Source: Rikenellaceae bacterium (GTDB lineage Bacteria > Bacteroidota > Bacteroidia > Bacteroidales > Rikenellaceae). From it: DNA of 64,000 bases. This document shows positions 27,271-36,536 of this stretch, piece by piece. The notes beneath the pieces were generated by a model. It was not told the origin of the DNA and did no database searches. It saw only the letters and a program-made list of their open reading frames with translations. The stretch covers positions 62,001 through 126,000 of the forward strand of contig SUZX01000003.1 of NCBI GenBank assembly GCA_015059735.1, read 5' to 3'. The position numbers and the translations under genes were made by a program. Every line of letters starts with the position of its first letter. The stretch's first letter is position 1.

Positions 27271-29733
27271 ATGAAGAAACTACACCTCTTTATCGTATTG
27301 CAACTTTTGGTCGCCCATTCGCTTTGGGCAATGCCCGAAGGTGACAACACTCCTGTCAATCGTTATGAACTTGCGGAACGATTCACGGCTCCCAAATTGA
27401 AAACAATGCTCTTCTCCACAAGCGTCGATCCACATTGGTTTCATTCGGGAGAGAAGTTTTGGTACTCTTACAAAACAAGTCAGGGGACCAATTGGTATGT
27501 GGTCGATCCCGCCAAACGCAGTCGCACCCCGTTGTTCGATCAGGCAAAACTTGCGGCGCAACTGACCGAGATCATCAAAGACCCTTATGTAGCTTCGCAC
27601 CTTCCGATTAAGAACTTGGAAGTTGCCGAAAATGGTTATACTTTCACTTTCGAGGTTACCTCCTCGCAGGATGTGCAACCCAAAGCGGAGAATACCGATA
27701 AGAAATCAAAAAAGGCTACGGATAAGAAACCGAAAAAAAAGGTGTTTTATTTTTCGTATGACAGCCGCAATCAGACATTAACCCACCTTGCCGAGAAAGA
27801 GAAAGAGACCAAACAACTCAAATGGGCCTCTGTTTCACCCGATGGTAAAACGGTTGTCTATGCAAAAAATCTCAACCTCTACCGCATGTCGCGCGAGGAT
27901 TACGAGAAACTCAAAAAGAATAAGAAAGATAAAACCGTTGTCGAACATCAAATCACAACCGATGGCGTCGAGCATTTCGGCTATGGGCAACCGCGTTACC
28001 TGCTCAATACCGATTCGCTCTGTGATGGCAAGCGTCGTGCGGTACATGGTGTCTGGTCACCCGACTCGCGTTATTTCCTAACAACGCTTACCGATAACCG
28101 CCCCGTCAAAGAGTTGTGGGTTATCAACACGTTGGCAAAACCGCGTCCGACACTCGAAACCTACAAATATCAAATGCCCGGCGAAAAGGAGGCTCCGATT
28201 CCGCACCTCTATCTGTTTGATATGAGCAACAATTCGCGTAAGGAGATTAAAACCGACCGATTCAAAAATCAAACTCTCTCAATAGTAAGCAAACCTCGCG
28301 ACAATCATCAACGCCACAAATACGACCAAGCGAAAGTATGGGCCGGAAGCAACGAGCGTTTCTTTGTAGCTCGTACAAGCCGCGACCTGCGCCGCATCGA
28401 CATTTGCACCTACACCATCGGTAGCGACTCTTTGTCCACATTGATCGAGGAGCGGATGAATACATATATCGACATTCGCCCGCTGTCGGTGGTTAATCAA
28501 GGGAAAGAGGTGATTCATTGGAGCGAGCGCGACGGCTGGGCACATCTCTATCTCTATGCCGAAAATGGCACACTGATACGACGTCTGACCGAAGGCCCTT
28601 GGCATGTACACCAAATTCTCAAAGTCGATGAGAAGTTGCGCAAAGTCTATTTTACAGCCAAAGGGCGTGAGGAAGGCGAAAATCCCTACTACCAACACCT
28701 CTATTCGGTGAGCCTCGATGGCGGAGCGGTTACACTGCTCAATGCAGGAGATTTTTTCCACGATTCGCAGGTCGATGATGCCTGCCGCTATTTCGTGGAT
28801 AATTTCTCGCGGGTGAACACCATTCCCGAAACCGCACTTTACGATACCAACGGCAAGAAAATCATGACCCTCGAAGTCAGCGACTTCTCGCAACTGTTAG
28901 CCAACGGATACAAATTCCCCGAAGTATTCAAAGTGAAAGCCGCAGATGGAGTGACCGATCTCTACGGAGTGATGTATAAACCGTTTGATTTCGATCCTTC
29001 GAAAAAATACCCGATTGTGGATTATGTTTACCCGGGTCCCCAAGCAGAGGCAACAAGATATCCGTTTACCCGCATGAGTGTGCGCACCGATCGTTTGGCA
29101 CAGGCAGGATTCATCGTGATCTCGGTCGGCAATCGAGGTGGGCATCCCGACCGTTCGAAATGGTATCATAACTACGGTTACGGCAATCTGCGCGATTACG
29201 GTTTGGCCGACCAAAAAGCGGCAATCGAACAGTTGGCCGCCCGCTACAAATTCATCGACATCAACCGCGTAGGTATTCACGGACATTCGGGCGGAGGTTT
29301 TATGTCCACCGCTGCAATATTGCAATACCCCGACTTCTTCAAAGTGGCCGTTTCGTGCGCCGGAAACCACGACAACCGAATCTATAATCGTTGGTGGAGC
29401 GAAAAACATCATGGCGTCAAGGAGAAGGTCGATAAAAAAGGAGAAATTTCATTCGAATATAAAATCGACAGCAATCCGGAGATTGCCCATCAACTGAAAG
29501 GACACCTGTTGCTTGTACACGGCGAGATCGATAGCAATGTCCACCCGGGTAATACTTCACGCGTGGTGGAGGCTCTTATTCGTGCCAACAAACGTTTCGA
29601 CATGCTCTATCTGCCCACACAGCGGCACTCGTTTGGAGATATGAACGAATATTTCTATTGGCGACTGGTCGATTACTTTACCGATTATTTGATCGACAAC
29701 CGCCAAACCCGAGTCGATATTCCCAACCGTTGA
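27271..29733 (+). CDS. secreted S9 family dipeptidyl peptidase IV-like serine peptidase
   Basis: An 820-residue prolyl-oligopeptidase family enzyme. The ATG at 27271 begins a signal peptide (MKKLHLFIVLQLLVAHSLWA) and sits behind a good promoter; the frame upstream of it is non-coding. Residues of about 60-530 form the DPPIV-type beta-propeller (WSPDSRYFLTTLTDNRPVKELW, WSERDGWAHLYLY), with a Lys-rich insert near 136-159. The C-terminal hydrolase carries Ser673 in GHSGGGFMST and the Asp and His in HGEIDSNVHPGNT and QRHSFGDM. Such enzymes clip dipeptides (often X-Pro) from periplasmic peptides; exact specificity is not shown. It is transcribed alone. Confidence 0.9.
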   Translation: MKKLHLFIVLQLLVAHSLWAMPEGDNTPVNRYELAERFTAPKLKTMLFSTSVDPHWFHSGEKFWYSYKTSQGTNWYVVDPAKRSRTPLFDQAKLAAQLTEIIKDPYVASHLPIKNLEVAENGYTFTFEVTSSQDVQPKAENTDKKSKKATDKKPKKKVFYFSYDSRNQTLTHLAEKEKETKQLKWASVSPDGKTVVYAKNLNLYRMSREDYEKLKKNKKDKTVVEHQITTDGVEHFGYGQPRYLLNTDSLCDGKRRAVHGVWSPDSRYFLTTLTDNRPVKELWVINTLAKPRPTLETYKYQMPGEKEAPIPHLYLFDMSNNSRKEIKTDRFKNQTLSIVSKPRDNHQRHKYDQAKVWAGSNERFFVARTSRDLRRIDICTYTIGSDSLSTLIEERMNTYIDIRPLSVVNQGKEVIHWSERDGWAHLYLYAENGTLIRRLTEGPWHVHQILKVDEKLRKVYFTAKGREEGENPYYQHLYSVSLDGGAVTLLNAGDFFHDSQVDDACRYFVDNFSRVNTIPETALYDTNGKKIMTLEVSDFSQLLANGYKFPEVFKVKAADGVTDLYGVMYKPFDFDPSKKYPIVDYVYPGPQAEATRYPFTRMSVRTDRLAQAGFIVISVGNRGGHPDRSKWYHNYGYGNLRDYGLADQKAAIEQLAARYKFIDINRVGIHGHSGGGFMSTAAILQYPDFFKVAVSCAGNHDNRIYNRWWSEKHHGVKEKVDKKGEISFEYKIDSNPEIAHQLKGHLLLVHGEIDSNVHPGNTSRVVEALIRANKRFDMLYLPTQRHSFGDMNEYFYWRLVDYFTDYLIDNRQTRVDIPNR

Positions 29734-29761
29734 TTCAAAAGGGATGACTGCATCTGAATTT

Positions 29762-29796
29762 CCGCTCTTCGAGTAAATTCCCACTTCGAAGAGCGG
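29762..29796 (+). terminator. hairpin after the S9 peptidase gene
   Basis: CCGCTCTTCGA at 29762-29772 pairs perfectly with TCGAAGAGCGG at 29786-29796. No strong T tract follows, but the position 28 bases after the stop fits transcript end formation. Confidence 0.6.
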
Positions 29797-29824
29797 GGTA
29801 AATAAGAATTTTCATCACAAATTA

Positions 29825-29855
29825 TTTGCGGATGAAAATAAAATGCGTACCTTTG
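29825..29855 (+). promoter_or_regulatory. rpmE2 promoter
   Basis: TTTG at 29825-29828 and TACCTTTG at 29848-29855 with a 19-base spacer, a consensus Bacteroidota promoter for a highly expressed gene. Confidence 0.8.
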
Positions 29856-29892
29856 TCGCGCTTAAGCACAAAATTTTAACAAAAACAGACAA

Positions 29893-30159
29893 ATGAAAAA
29901 GGGTATTCATCCGGAGAATTATCGTTTGGTGGCGTTCAAGGACATGTCCAACGACCACGTGTTTTTGTGTCGGTCCGCCGTTTCGACAAAAGAAACCATC
30001 GAAGTGAACGGCGAAACCTATCCCGTGTATAAGATGGAAATCTCCAACACATCGCACCCGTTCTATACAGGTAAGATGAAGTTGGTTGACACCGCCGGTC
30101 GCGTTGATAAGTTTATGAGCCGTTACGCAAAACGCTACGATAAGAAAAACGCGAAGTAA
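29893..30159 (+). CDS. rpmE2: 50S ribosomal protein L31 type B
   Basis: An 88-residue L31 of the zinc-free (C-) type: it begins MKKGIHPENYRLVAFKDMSN, has the SNTSHPFYTGK motif and lacks the CxxC pair of zinc-binding L31. It has its own consensus promoter and a clear terminator, so it is monocistronic. In bacteria with both L31 types the zinc-free copy is induced in zinc shortage; whether a second copy exists here is unknown, and in Bacteroidota the B type is often the only one. Confidence 0.95.
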   Translation: MKKGIHPENYRLVAFKDMSNDHVFLCRSAVSTKETIEVNGETYPVYKMEISNTSHPFYTGKMKLVDTAGRVDKFMSRYAKRYDKKNAK

Positions 30160-30183
30160 TCGGCAGGCCGATATTCGTCAGAA

Positions 30184-30216
30184 ATCAGCATAACGATGAG
30201 TTATGCTGATTTTTTT
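30184..30216 (+). terminator. rpmE2 terminator
   Basis: ATCAGCATAAC at 30184-30194 pairs perfectly with 30200-30210 around a 5-base loop and is followed by TTTTTT. It directly abuts the -7 box of the next gene. Confidence 0.9.
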
Positions 30217-30217
30217 A

Positions 30218-30225
30218 TACCTTTG
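30218..30225 (+). promoter_or_regulatory. -7 box of the PAP2 gene, overlapping the terminator zone
   Basis: TACCTTTG ends 4 bases before the ATG at 30230, which predicts a leaderless mRNA. The -33 position is occupied by the rpmE2 terminator stem-loop. Confidence 0.6.
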
Positions 30226-30229
30226 CGCT

Positions 30230-30877
30230 ATGTACACTTTCGATCACAATCTCTTTTTGGCTCTCAATTTCGATGGAGGAGCCTGTCTTGATCGGCTGAT
30301 GCTCACTATTTCGGGGACAACCATGTGGATTCCGCTCTACGCGTTGATCTTGTGGATTGTCTATCGACGTAGCGGTTGGCGGGGGCTGGCGATCTTTTTC
30401 ATGTTGATGCTTTCGGCATTGGTGCTTTCGGACATGGTGGCCGGAATTTTCAAACACAACGGCTTGTTAGGCGGATTACTCCCCGACTTCGAGCCACGTC
30501 TTCGACCGATGTTCACACCGGCACTCGAAGGGTTGGAGATCACTCCCGACTCGCTGGTTGCGATTCGTCGCATGGCTCCATCGGGCGATTGGCAGGTACA
30601 TGTTCCGATCGAGGCGGTCAGCGGTCGTTACGGCACAGTTTCAGCGCATGCAGCAACCGTTGTCGCATTGGCGGCATTGGCCTGTCCGGTTATTCGGCGA
30701 CGTTGGTTTACGGGGTTGATGATTTTCGTTGTTGTGCTGATCTGCTATTCGCGCATCTATTTGGGAAAACATTTCCCAATGGATTTGGTTTGGGGGACAT
30801 TGGTGGGTCTTACTCTCGGTCTTGTGGCTTATCGGATTTTCAGAACGATCCTCCGAGAGCAGAAAGGTAATTTGTAA
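30230..30877 (+). CDS. PAP2 family membrane phosphatase
   Basis: A 215-residue inner-membrane acid phosphatase of the PAP2 superfamily. The ATG at 30230 (MYTFDHNLFLALNFDGG) is chosen because the upstream in-frame ATG at 30203 lies before the -7 box, inside the terminator. The three catalytic motifs are visible: a Lys/Arg motif in FKHNG...LRPMF, YGTVSAHA in place of PSGH, and SRIYLGKHFPMDL with the catalytic His and Asp. About five hydrophobic helices surround them. Relatives dephosphorylate undecaprenyl pyrophosphate, phosphatidylglycerol phosphate or lipid A; which one is not decided here. Confidence 0.85.
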   Translation: MYTFDHNLFLALNFDGGACLDRLMLTISGTTMWIPLYALILWIVYRRSGWRGLAIFFMLMLSALVLSDMVAGIFKHNGLLGGLLPDFEPRLRPMFTPALEGLEITPDSLVAIRRMAPSGDWQVHVPIEAVSGRYGTVSAHAATVVALAALACPVIRRRWFTGLMIFVVVLICYSRIYLGKHFPMDLVWGTLVGLTLGLVAYRIFRTILREQKGNL

Positions 30878-30907
30878 AGATTTCGATCAAAAGTACTGCA
30901 CGCGATC

Positions 30908-31507
30908 ATGTTGGAAAACAGTTATCAAACCGAATTACTAGAAGCCGGATGCGACGAGGCCGGACGTGGATGTTTAGCCGGACCGGTATTTACCGCAGCG
31001 GTAATCCTACCTCCCGATTTTCATGATCCGCTTCTCAACGACTCGAAACAAATGACCGAACGCAACCGCGACAAGTTGCGGACGATCATCGAGCGCGAAG
31101 CTGTAGCGTGGGCTGTGGAGGCCGTTTCGGCAGCCCGAATCGACGAAATCAACATCCTCAACGCCTCGTTCGAAGGGATGTCGTTGGCAGCAGCACACTT
31201 GCAGCCGATGCCCGAATTTTTGGCCATAGATGGCAACCGTTTTTGGTCGAAGCTCGAAATACCGTTTTGCTGCATCGTGAAAGGCGACGGCAAATATGCC
31301 AATATTGCAGCGGCCTCGGTATTGGCAAAAACCCACCGCGACGAATATATGTATCGGTTAGCCGAAGAATTTCCACAATACGGTTGGCACAAAAACAAAG
31401 GTTATCCCACCCGCGAACATCGGTTGGCAATCCGAGAATACGGTTTAACAGAGCACCATCGACTATCATTCAATCACGAAATCGATCAATTAGAGTTGCC
31501 GTTCTGA
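30908..31507 (+). CDS. rnhB: ribonuclease HII
   Basis: A 199-residue type 2 RNase H that cuts RNA in RNA-DNA hybrids and single misincorporated ribonucleotides. Active-site acidic residues appear in GCDEAGRGCLAGPV (Asp, Glu), FLAIDGNRF (Asp) and the later KTHRDEYM (Asp) region. The end GWHKNKGYPTREHR is typical. Length is normal. It follows the PAP2 gene by 30 bases and probably shares its mRNA, ending at the strong palindrome at 31536. Confidence 0.96.
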   Translation: MLENSYQTELLEAGCDEAGRGCLAGPVFTAAVILPPDFHDPLLNDSKQMTERNRDKLRTIIEREAVAWAVEAVSAARIDEINILNASFEGMSLAAAHLQPMPEFLAIDGNRFWSKLEIPFCCIVKGDGKYANIAAASVLAKTHRDEYMYRLAEEFPQYGWHKNKGYPTREHRLAIREYGLTEHHRLSFNHEIDQLELPF

Positions 31508-31535
31508 ATACTTAAAATTGCAAAAAAGAGCAATG

Positions 31536-31575
31536 AGACACACCCCAAAGTTTTTCCAAACTTTGGGGTGTGTCT
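31536..31575. terminator. bidirectional terminator between rnhB and the GH36 gene
   Basis: A perfect 18-base stem AGACACACCCCAAAGTTT (31536-31553) against 31558-31575 with a 4-base loop, located between two convergent genes. Confidence 0.85.
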
Positions 31576-31653
31576 ATCATAAAAGTAGCAGGTTGCACAG
31601 CGAGAATCTCCCATTTCTTATTGTTACAATGATAACTTATTCTCTCTTTTACG

Positions 31654-33477
31654 CTAATAAACCAATTTTGCGTATCCGCCAACAGGAATTGCGGTACGTT
31701 GCAGACCCTTCGCAAGTTCTGCATCTGCGACCTTGTTGCCATAGGTGTCGTAATATTCCGTTTTGCGCGGTTTTGCCTGCAACTCAACAACAAGCGATCC
31801 AGCAGACGTAGCATTCAGGATATAGACTTCGCGGTCGGGAACTCCGGCATTTATTGTCATATTCTCTTGATAGACAGCAATGATTCTCTCCTCGTCGCTC
31901 TCCGACTCTAAAACCGGAAAATTCGCCTCAGGGTGATAGGGGCGGAACGTGCCATGTAACAATGCCTTGCGGTGTTTCTGCGAGAAGTCGATCCAATGTT
32001 TCATTACGCGCAGGTGGCTCTCGGGCACCTCGCGCAACATGGCCGAATACTGTACCACGCCATAGATTGCCGAAAGAATATGTCGAGCCACCACCTCGGG
32101 TTTTTCGGCCACATTCCACTCCAACATATCGGCATGAACGGCTGTCGTGCCGCTCGTCAGGCGCAGATTGGCAATTCGCCCCCGATTACTCTGCATATTT
32201 CCCGGGCAATCACTCGCGCGGAACATGTTGCCATATTGACGAATCGCAGGGCCCACATAACGCTGACGGAACTCGATAAGGATCTCGGGCTTAATGGCTT
32301 GCAGGCGACGTGTAACCTCTTTCATCAATACATTCACAGCCTCTGAAACGCTCTTGATATCACGCCCCGCATAGTTATCTGCCACCGCAGGGTCTTTACC
32401 ATTGATGCGGAACGAGTCGATAAAATCCAACTTGAAGCCGTCTATATTCCAATCGCGCAGTGCCCTTTCGTATATAGCGCAGATATACTCTCTAACCTCA
32501 GGAAAACGCGGATCAAGAACTCCGACCTTGCCACCCCAATTTTTGTAGAGATATTTCCCGTCAAATTTTTTGAAAGCCTTACTATACACTCCCACAAACG
32601 GCACCGAATACCATACCATATACTTCATACCCATCGCCTGTACCGCTGCAACGTGTGCCTGCATGTCTTTTATACGTTCAGGAGCAACTTCCCAATCGCC
32701 GCAATATGCATAGCCGCGATTATTATCTGCCGTCTGCCAACCATCATCAACAATGATTGTCCGCATGCCCAACTTCACCGCCTCGCGACACTCCGCCTCG
32801 ATATCGCGGTCGGTAATCTGCTGATGAAACTGGTACCATGTCGAGTAGAGCGGAGCAAATGCAGATTCGGGAACGCGACACGACACAAAGCCGTTCTGCT
32901 CCGAAATCCACTGCGCACTTTCGCGCACAGCATCTGCCCAAAAAATATCGCGTTTGTCGAGCAGAATAGTCGTCTTATAGTGCGAGAGCGGAGCCTCGGG
33001 TTCGACAAAGAAGTGCAATTTGCCAATCAACAGAGCTCCCTCTTCACGCAAACCCAACCGCGCATCGACTTTGCGAATGGCCTCCGAGGTGGCAATAGTC
33101 AGACGGTTGCTGTTGCTTGTATTTATGAACGAGTAAATCGGCATCTCTCGTGCCAATGACGAAGAGTATGCCTTGCCCCAATCGGCGCGAAGTCCTATTT
33201 GGCAAGAGGGGTCGGAATTCCACAGGTGGTGGGCATCAAGTTGCGGGGTACTAAACATAACGCTCAATCGCGGAGGAGTCATCGCCTGTGGAGCGATGAT
33301 CTCGATCGAGATCTCCTCGCGACCATCCTTTTGGGTGACTTTTGCATCAACCTTCCACACATCATCAACACACTTGATCGTTACCTCACCCACCGAGGCA
33401 GTCTGCACTTTAACCTCCGAAGCCATTACCGGCAGAGCCAATACTATTGCTACGACAGCAAATACAACTCTTCTCAT
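31654..33477 (-). CDS. GH36-like alpha-galactosidase, secreted
   Basis: A 607-residue periplasmic clan-D glycosidase. A signal peptide (MRRVVFAVVAIVLALPVMA) precedes an N-terminal beta-sandwich (to about 200) and a TIM barrel with TIIVDDGWQTADNNRG, the nucleophile Asp in DGFKLDFIDSF near residue 350 and the acid/base Asp in RASDCPGNMQSN near 421; a beta domain ends the protein. This is the GH27/GH36 arrangement, most often alpha-galactosidase. It follows the OmpA-like lipoprotein gene by 44 bases in the same direction with no good promoter in the gap, so it may be read from the DUF3575 promoter. Confidence 0.85.
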   Translation of the reverse strand: MRRVVFAVVAIVLALPVMASEVKVQTASVGEVTIKCVDDVWKVDAKVTQKDGREEISIEIIAPQAMTPPRLSVMFSTPQLDAHHLWNSDPSCQIGLRADWGKAYSSSLAREMPIYSFINTSNSNRLTIATSEAIRKVDARLGLREEGALLIGKLHFFVEPEAPLSHYKTTILLDKRDIFWADAVRESAQWISEQNGFVSCRVPESAFAPLYSTWYQFHQQITDRDIEAECREAVKLGMRTIIVDDGWQTADNNRGYAYCGDWEVAPERIKDMQAHVAAVQAMGMKYMVWYSVPFVGVYSKAFKKFDGKYLYKNWGGKVGVLDPRFPEVREYICAIYERALRDWNIDGFKLDFIDSFRINGKDPAVADNYAGRDIKSVSEAVNVLMKEVTRRLQAIKPEILIEFRQRYVGPAIRQYGNMFRASDCPGNMQSNRGRIANLRLTSGTTAVHADMLEWNVAEKPEVVARHILSAIYGVVQYSAMLREVPESHLRVMKHWIDFSQKHRKALLHGTFRPYHPEANFPVLESESDEERIIAVYQENMTINAGVPDREVYILNATSAGSLVVELQAKPRKTEYYDTYGNKVADAELAKGLQRTAIPVGGYAKLVY

Positions 33478-33521
33478 ACAACTCTGTTTGGTTACTTCTA
33501 TGAATATTTACAACAGAATCT

Positions 33522-36020
33522 TTACATAAAATCCTCTTTGAACAGGCCGTATTTACGAATCAATCGCGATATTTCGGGATCAAGGTTTCCTCGGAATTTC
33601 AAGTTTTCGCGCAGTTCCACTGACCTCAAGAAATATTGTACGGCCGGCTCCTCTTCTCCCAAACGAGCTGCCAATATTGCCAACATATATTGCAAGTCAG
33701 CCGATGTTGCCGCTTCGGGTGTTCCGCGCAGAATGCGATAAGCAGCCCGATCGTAACCGACAGACATATAAGCCAATGCCGTATTGCGATCTTCGTAGGG
33801 CCGCAGAATCACCAAAGCCTCCTCGTAGCGACGTTTTTTGAGTAACTCCACTGCTCGCATGTAAGCCGTATCGACCTCTGTCGTATAGACCGTATCCTGC
33901 AACATGCCGCGTCGATGCAGGTTAAAGCGGAAATCAACGGCTCGCATGCGCGGATAGAGTTCTTTACTCATCCGCTCGTAGGCCGCAGGATGCTTCCGAC
34001 GAATCTGCCACTCACGCCGATCGGGATCCTCTTCGTCGCGCATGATCGCCAAAATATCTGCTTTCTCCGTAATAACCGTATCTGCTAAAATCAAGCGACG
34101 TAACTCATCCCAATCTTCGGCCAACCACTGCGTACGCAACAACTCCGGCAGATTGGGCAACCCTTCATTAGCCTGTGTCATTACAACTTTTCCCGCCTCA
34201 TCGAGGGTATAGCTGGCAGCAATACGCAACGAGTCATACAATGTGCGGAACTCCGACACAAGTACTTCGCGCAACGACTCCGCACGATCGTGCGCCAATT
34301 GGTCGTTGATACGCCAAATGCCCTCGGGCGAGGAGGTCGCCCGCAAAGTAATGCTGTCGATGATGTAGATCGGATCGGTCATTAATCCGCGAGTCAACTC
34401 GCGCACAGCTCGCAATTGCAATCTGTTTTCGGGCAACGTATCAACCAGCGCAGCCTTACCCACTGGAAACGTAAAGAAGAAACGGGCATTGGCTTCGGCA
34501 TCACGCAACACGATACGCTGCATATAACGCGTCGTTGTATCGACAAACGTAGCCATTGAGGCCACATTATAGGTCAAAGTATCCGATCTCCGCAACCGAT
34601 AACGCCGGCCGCCTCGGCTCTCAACCTCGCCAGCAAGCGTAAGGATGAGTTTCGAGGTGTTTTCATCGGCCTGCACCTGTTCGGAATAGAAATATTGGAT
34701 ATCACCATTGACATTACGAATCACGGTATCCAATCGGGCATTTCCGACATACGGATGCGAAACGATGCGTTTGAAAGCAGCCTCACGTCCCGATTTCAAA
34801 GCTTCATTACGAGCCACTCGGTTTGCATTCAACGTATTTCGGCGTACTTCGTTGCTGTCGATGGAGTTGAGCTGATCCAAACGGTTTTGAGTCTGATTGC
34901 GTTTGGATTGATAATCTGCCGTTACAGCGCGATCAGAGAGGCTGTTCAACAGGTAATCAATCGTCGATGATGTTTGTCCCGACATTGCGGCACGCTGTTC
35001 GGCACAATCGCTCAATGTACCATCGGAAGCCTTGCGAATCGTGCGACGGATCGAGTCGCGCGACTCTTTCAAATTGCGGATGTAGGTTTCCCGCTCCTGA
35101 TCAAAGGCATCGGGATAGGCTCCATCCACACGGGTATAAATCGTCCCTCCGGGCAACGCCTCTCTCTTCGATGGATAATCGTAGCGGGGTGTGAAATAGT
35201 CCCGCAAATGATAGAGACTATCGGTCGCAGGATAAACCTCGTTATTACGGGTCATCTTACGGTCGGTCTTACGAACATACCACCGCAACAACTCTTTATG
35301 TCGGGTTCGATCGGTCGGCAAGAACCAACCCACCTGCCCGTCATACATGGCTTGTCGAGGAGAAAGGCTGTCCAAACGGCGACCATCAGCAAGCGCCTTG
35401 TCCCGTTGCTTGGCTATATCGGCCATATACGCATCGAAAGCCCATTGTTGGCCAAAACGATCGAAATAATCGGCCGTATCGACTATGCGATTGTTATAAC
35501 GGTCGTATCGATTATATTCGCTCTTCTGCATGCGACGGAACTTATCACCACTATATACCAGCGGGCTGAGATGGAGCGTGTCGGGGCCTTTGCGCAACTG
35601 AGGATCGATACGCATACGCCAAATACGATTTTGATAAGCCTCGGGAAGTGTCACAACAAATTCCACATTGATTTTGCCATTACGCTCCACCAAGTTTCGA
35701 CGTGTGGCAGCCAACACCACTACCTCATCGATCGAAACCGACATCATCTTCTCACCGGTAAGCGAGTCAACCGCTACCGGTGTGAAAAACAATTCTGTAC
35801 CATCCTGTTTGCGGAATGTGATGATTTTCTTCTGCTGTGCGGTATCCGGTTGTTCGGGAACAGCCGGGTTCGACGATCGGGCGGGCAGTTGTAACTTAAC
35901 ATCGGGATTTTCCCGATTCAATTTGCGCATACCGCTACATCCGCTCACCAACCCTCCGATTAGGGTTACGACGACACAAGCTATCGGCATGCGTCGCCAT
36001 AGAGCTCGTAAGGAGTTCAT
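33522..36020 (-). CDS. large outer-membrane lipoprotein with OmpA-like segment and C-terminal helical repeats
   Basis: An 832-residue lipoprotein (lipobox GGLVSGC, Cys28) followed by a Pro/Gln-rich linker. The first part (about 70-160) contains a beta-rich region (SIDEVVVLAATRRNL, VEFVVTLPEAYQ) similar in style to the DUF3868 product next door. The middle is long, charged and helical, rich in Arg and Tyr. Near 553-590 the stretch LRATSSPEGIWRINDQLAHDRAESL matches the peptidoglycan-binding OmpA-C logic (N-x2-L-x2-R-A). The end (about 730-820) looks like TPR-type helices (AVELLKKRRYEEALVILRPYED). Function is unrecognised; the neighbours suggest an outer-membrane structural or fimbria-anchoring role. 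Confidence 0.65.
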   Translation of the reverse strand: MNSLRALWRRMPIACVVVTLIGGLVSGCSGMRKLNRENPDVKLQLPARSSNPAVPEQPDTAQQKKIITFRKQDGTELFFTPVAVDSLTGEKMMSVSIDEVVVLAATRRNLVERNGKINVEFVVTLPEAYQNRIWRMRIDPQLRKGPDTLHLSPLVYSGDKFRRMQKSEYNRYDRYNNRIVDTADYFDRFGQQWAFDAYMADIAKQRDKALADGRRLDSLSPRQAMYDGQVGWFLPTDRTRHKELLRWYVRKTDRKMTRNNEVYPATDSLYHLRDYFTPRYDYPSKREALPGGTIYTRVDGAYPDAFDQERETYIRNLKESRDSIRRTIRKASDGTLSDCAEQRAAMSGQTSSTIDYLLNSLSDRAVTADYQSKRNQTQNRLDQLNSIDSNEVRRNTLNANRVARNEALKSGREAAFKRIVSHPYVGNARLDTVIRNVNGDIQYFYSEQVQADENTSKLILTLAGEVESRGGRRYRLRRSDTLTYNVASMATFVDTTTRYMQRIVLRDAEANARFFFTFPVGKAALVDTLPENRLQLRAVRELTRGLMTDPIYIIDSITLRATSSPEGIWRINDQLAHDRAESLREVLVSEFRTLYDSLRIAASYTLDEAGKVVMTQANEGLPNLPELLRTQWLAEDWDELRRLILADTVITEKADILAIMRDEEDPDRREWQIRRKHPAAYERMSKELYPRMRAVDFRFNLHRRGMLQDTVYTTEVDTAYMRAVELLKKRRYEEALVILRPYEDRNTALAYMSVGYDRAAYRILRGTPEAATSADLQYMLAILAARLGEEEPAVQYFLRSVELRENLKFRGNLDPEISRLIRKYGLFKEDFM

Positions 36021-36028
36021 TTGAGAAG

Positions 36029-36526
36029 CTATTTGGCGGTATCCACCGCTCCGTTAACATTTACTGTAAAAACTCGCTGCTCTCCTCCCGCTGATCGTTG
36101 GATCTGTCGCAGGACAAGAGAGGCGTGGCGCATCCACGACTCATAAGGCACACGGATTTCATAACGCAACCGCTGATCGGTTTTGCGGCTTGCCCGAATG
36201 ACTTTATAAGGTTCACGTTCGCTTACATGCTTGCCACAAAGCCGTTTTTTGCGTTCCATCATACGGTGTTGATAGGGACCGTTTATCAACACATGCGGGA
36301 AAAGTTTTACCGATTTACGATCGGGGGTACTCAACTCTGGCAAGATGATCCAGCTCTGCGAACGAGCCACCGCATTCTTGGTAACATAAATATCCAACTC
36401 CATAACCAATTGTCCGTCGCGTTCGGCCAATACACGCCGTGTGACACCTAGATCGCCGACAATTTCTTGCGCACATGCGCTCCCCAATCCCAAGAATAAA
36501 CAGCAAAGAATGACATATTTTTTCAT
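36029..36526 (-). CDS. DUF3868-like periplasmic protein
   Basis: A 165-residue secreted protein: signal MKKYVILCCLFLGLGSACAQ, then a beta-rich domain (MELDIYVTKNAVARSQSWIILPEL, LFPHVLINGPYQHRM, LRYEIRVPYESWMRHASLVL). This resembles the N-terminal DUF3868 module that in fimbrial loci is usually fused to OmpA; here it is a separate small gene, 8 bases before the large OmpA-like lipoprotein and 10 after the DUF3575 gene. Role unknown, probably outer-membrane scaffold. Confidence 0.6.
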   Translation of the reverse strand: MKKYVILCCLFLGLGSACAQEIVGDLGVTRRVLAERDGQLVMELDIYVTKNAVARSQSWIILPELSTPDRKSVKLFPHVLINGPYQHRMMERKKRLCGKHVSEREPYKVIRASRKTDQRLRYEIRVPYESWMRHASLVLRQIQRSAGGEQRVFTVNVNGAVDTAK

Positions 36527-36536
36527 AACAATCGGT

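Noticed and set aside
34974..35894. 306-codon forward open frame
   Set aside because: Antisense to the OmpA-like lipoprotein, which has a lipobox, operon context and promoter; no motif in the forward frame.
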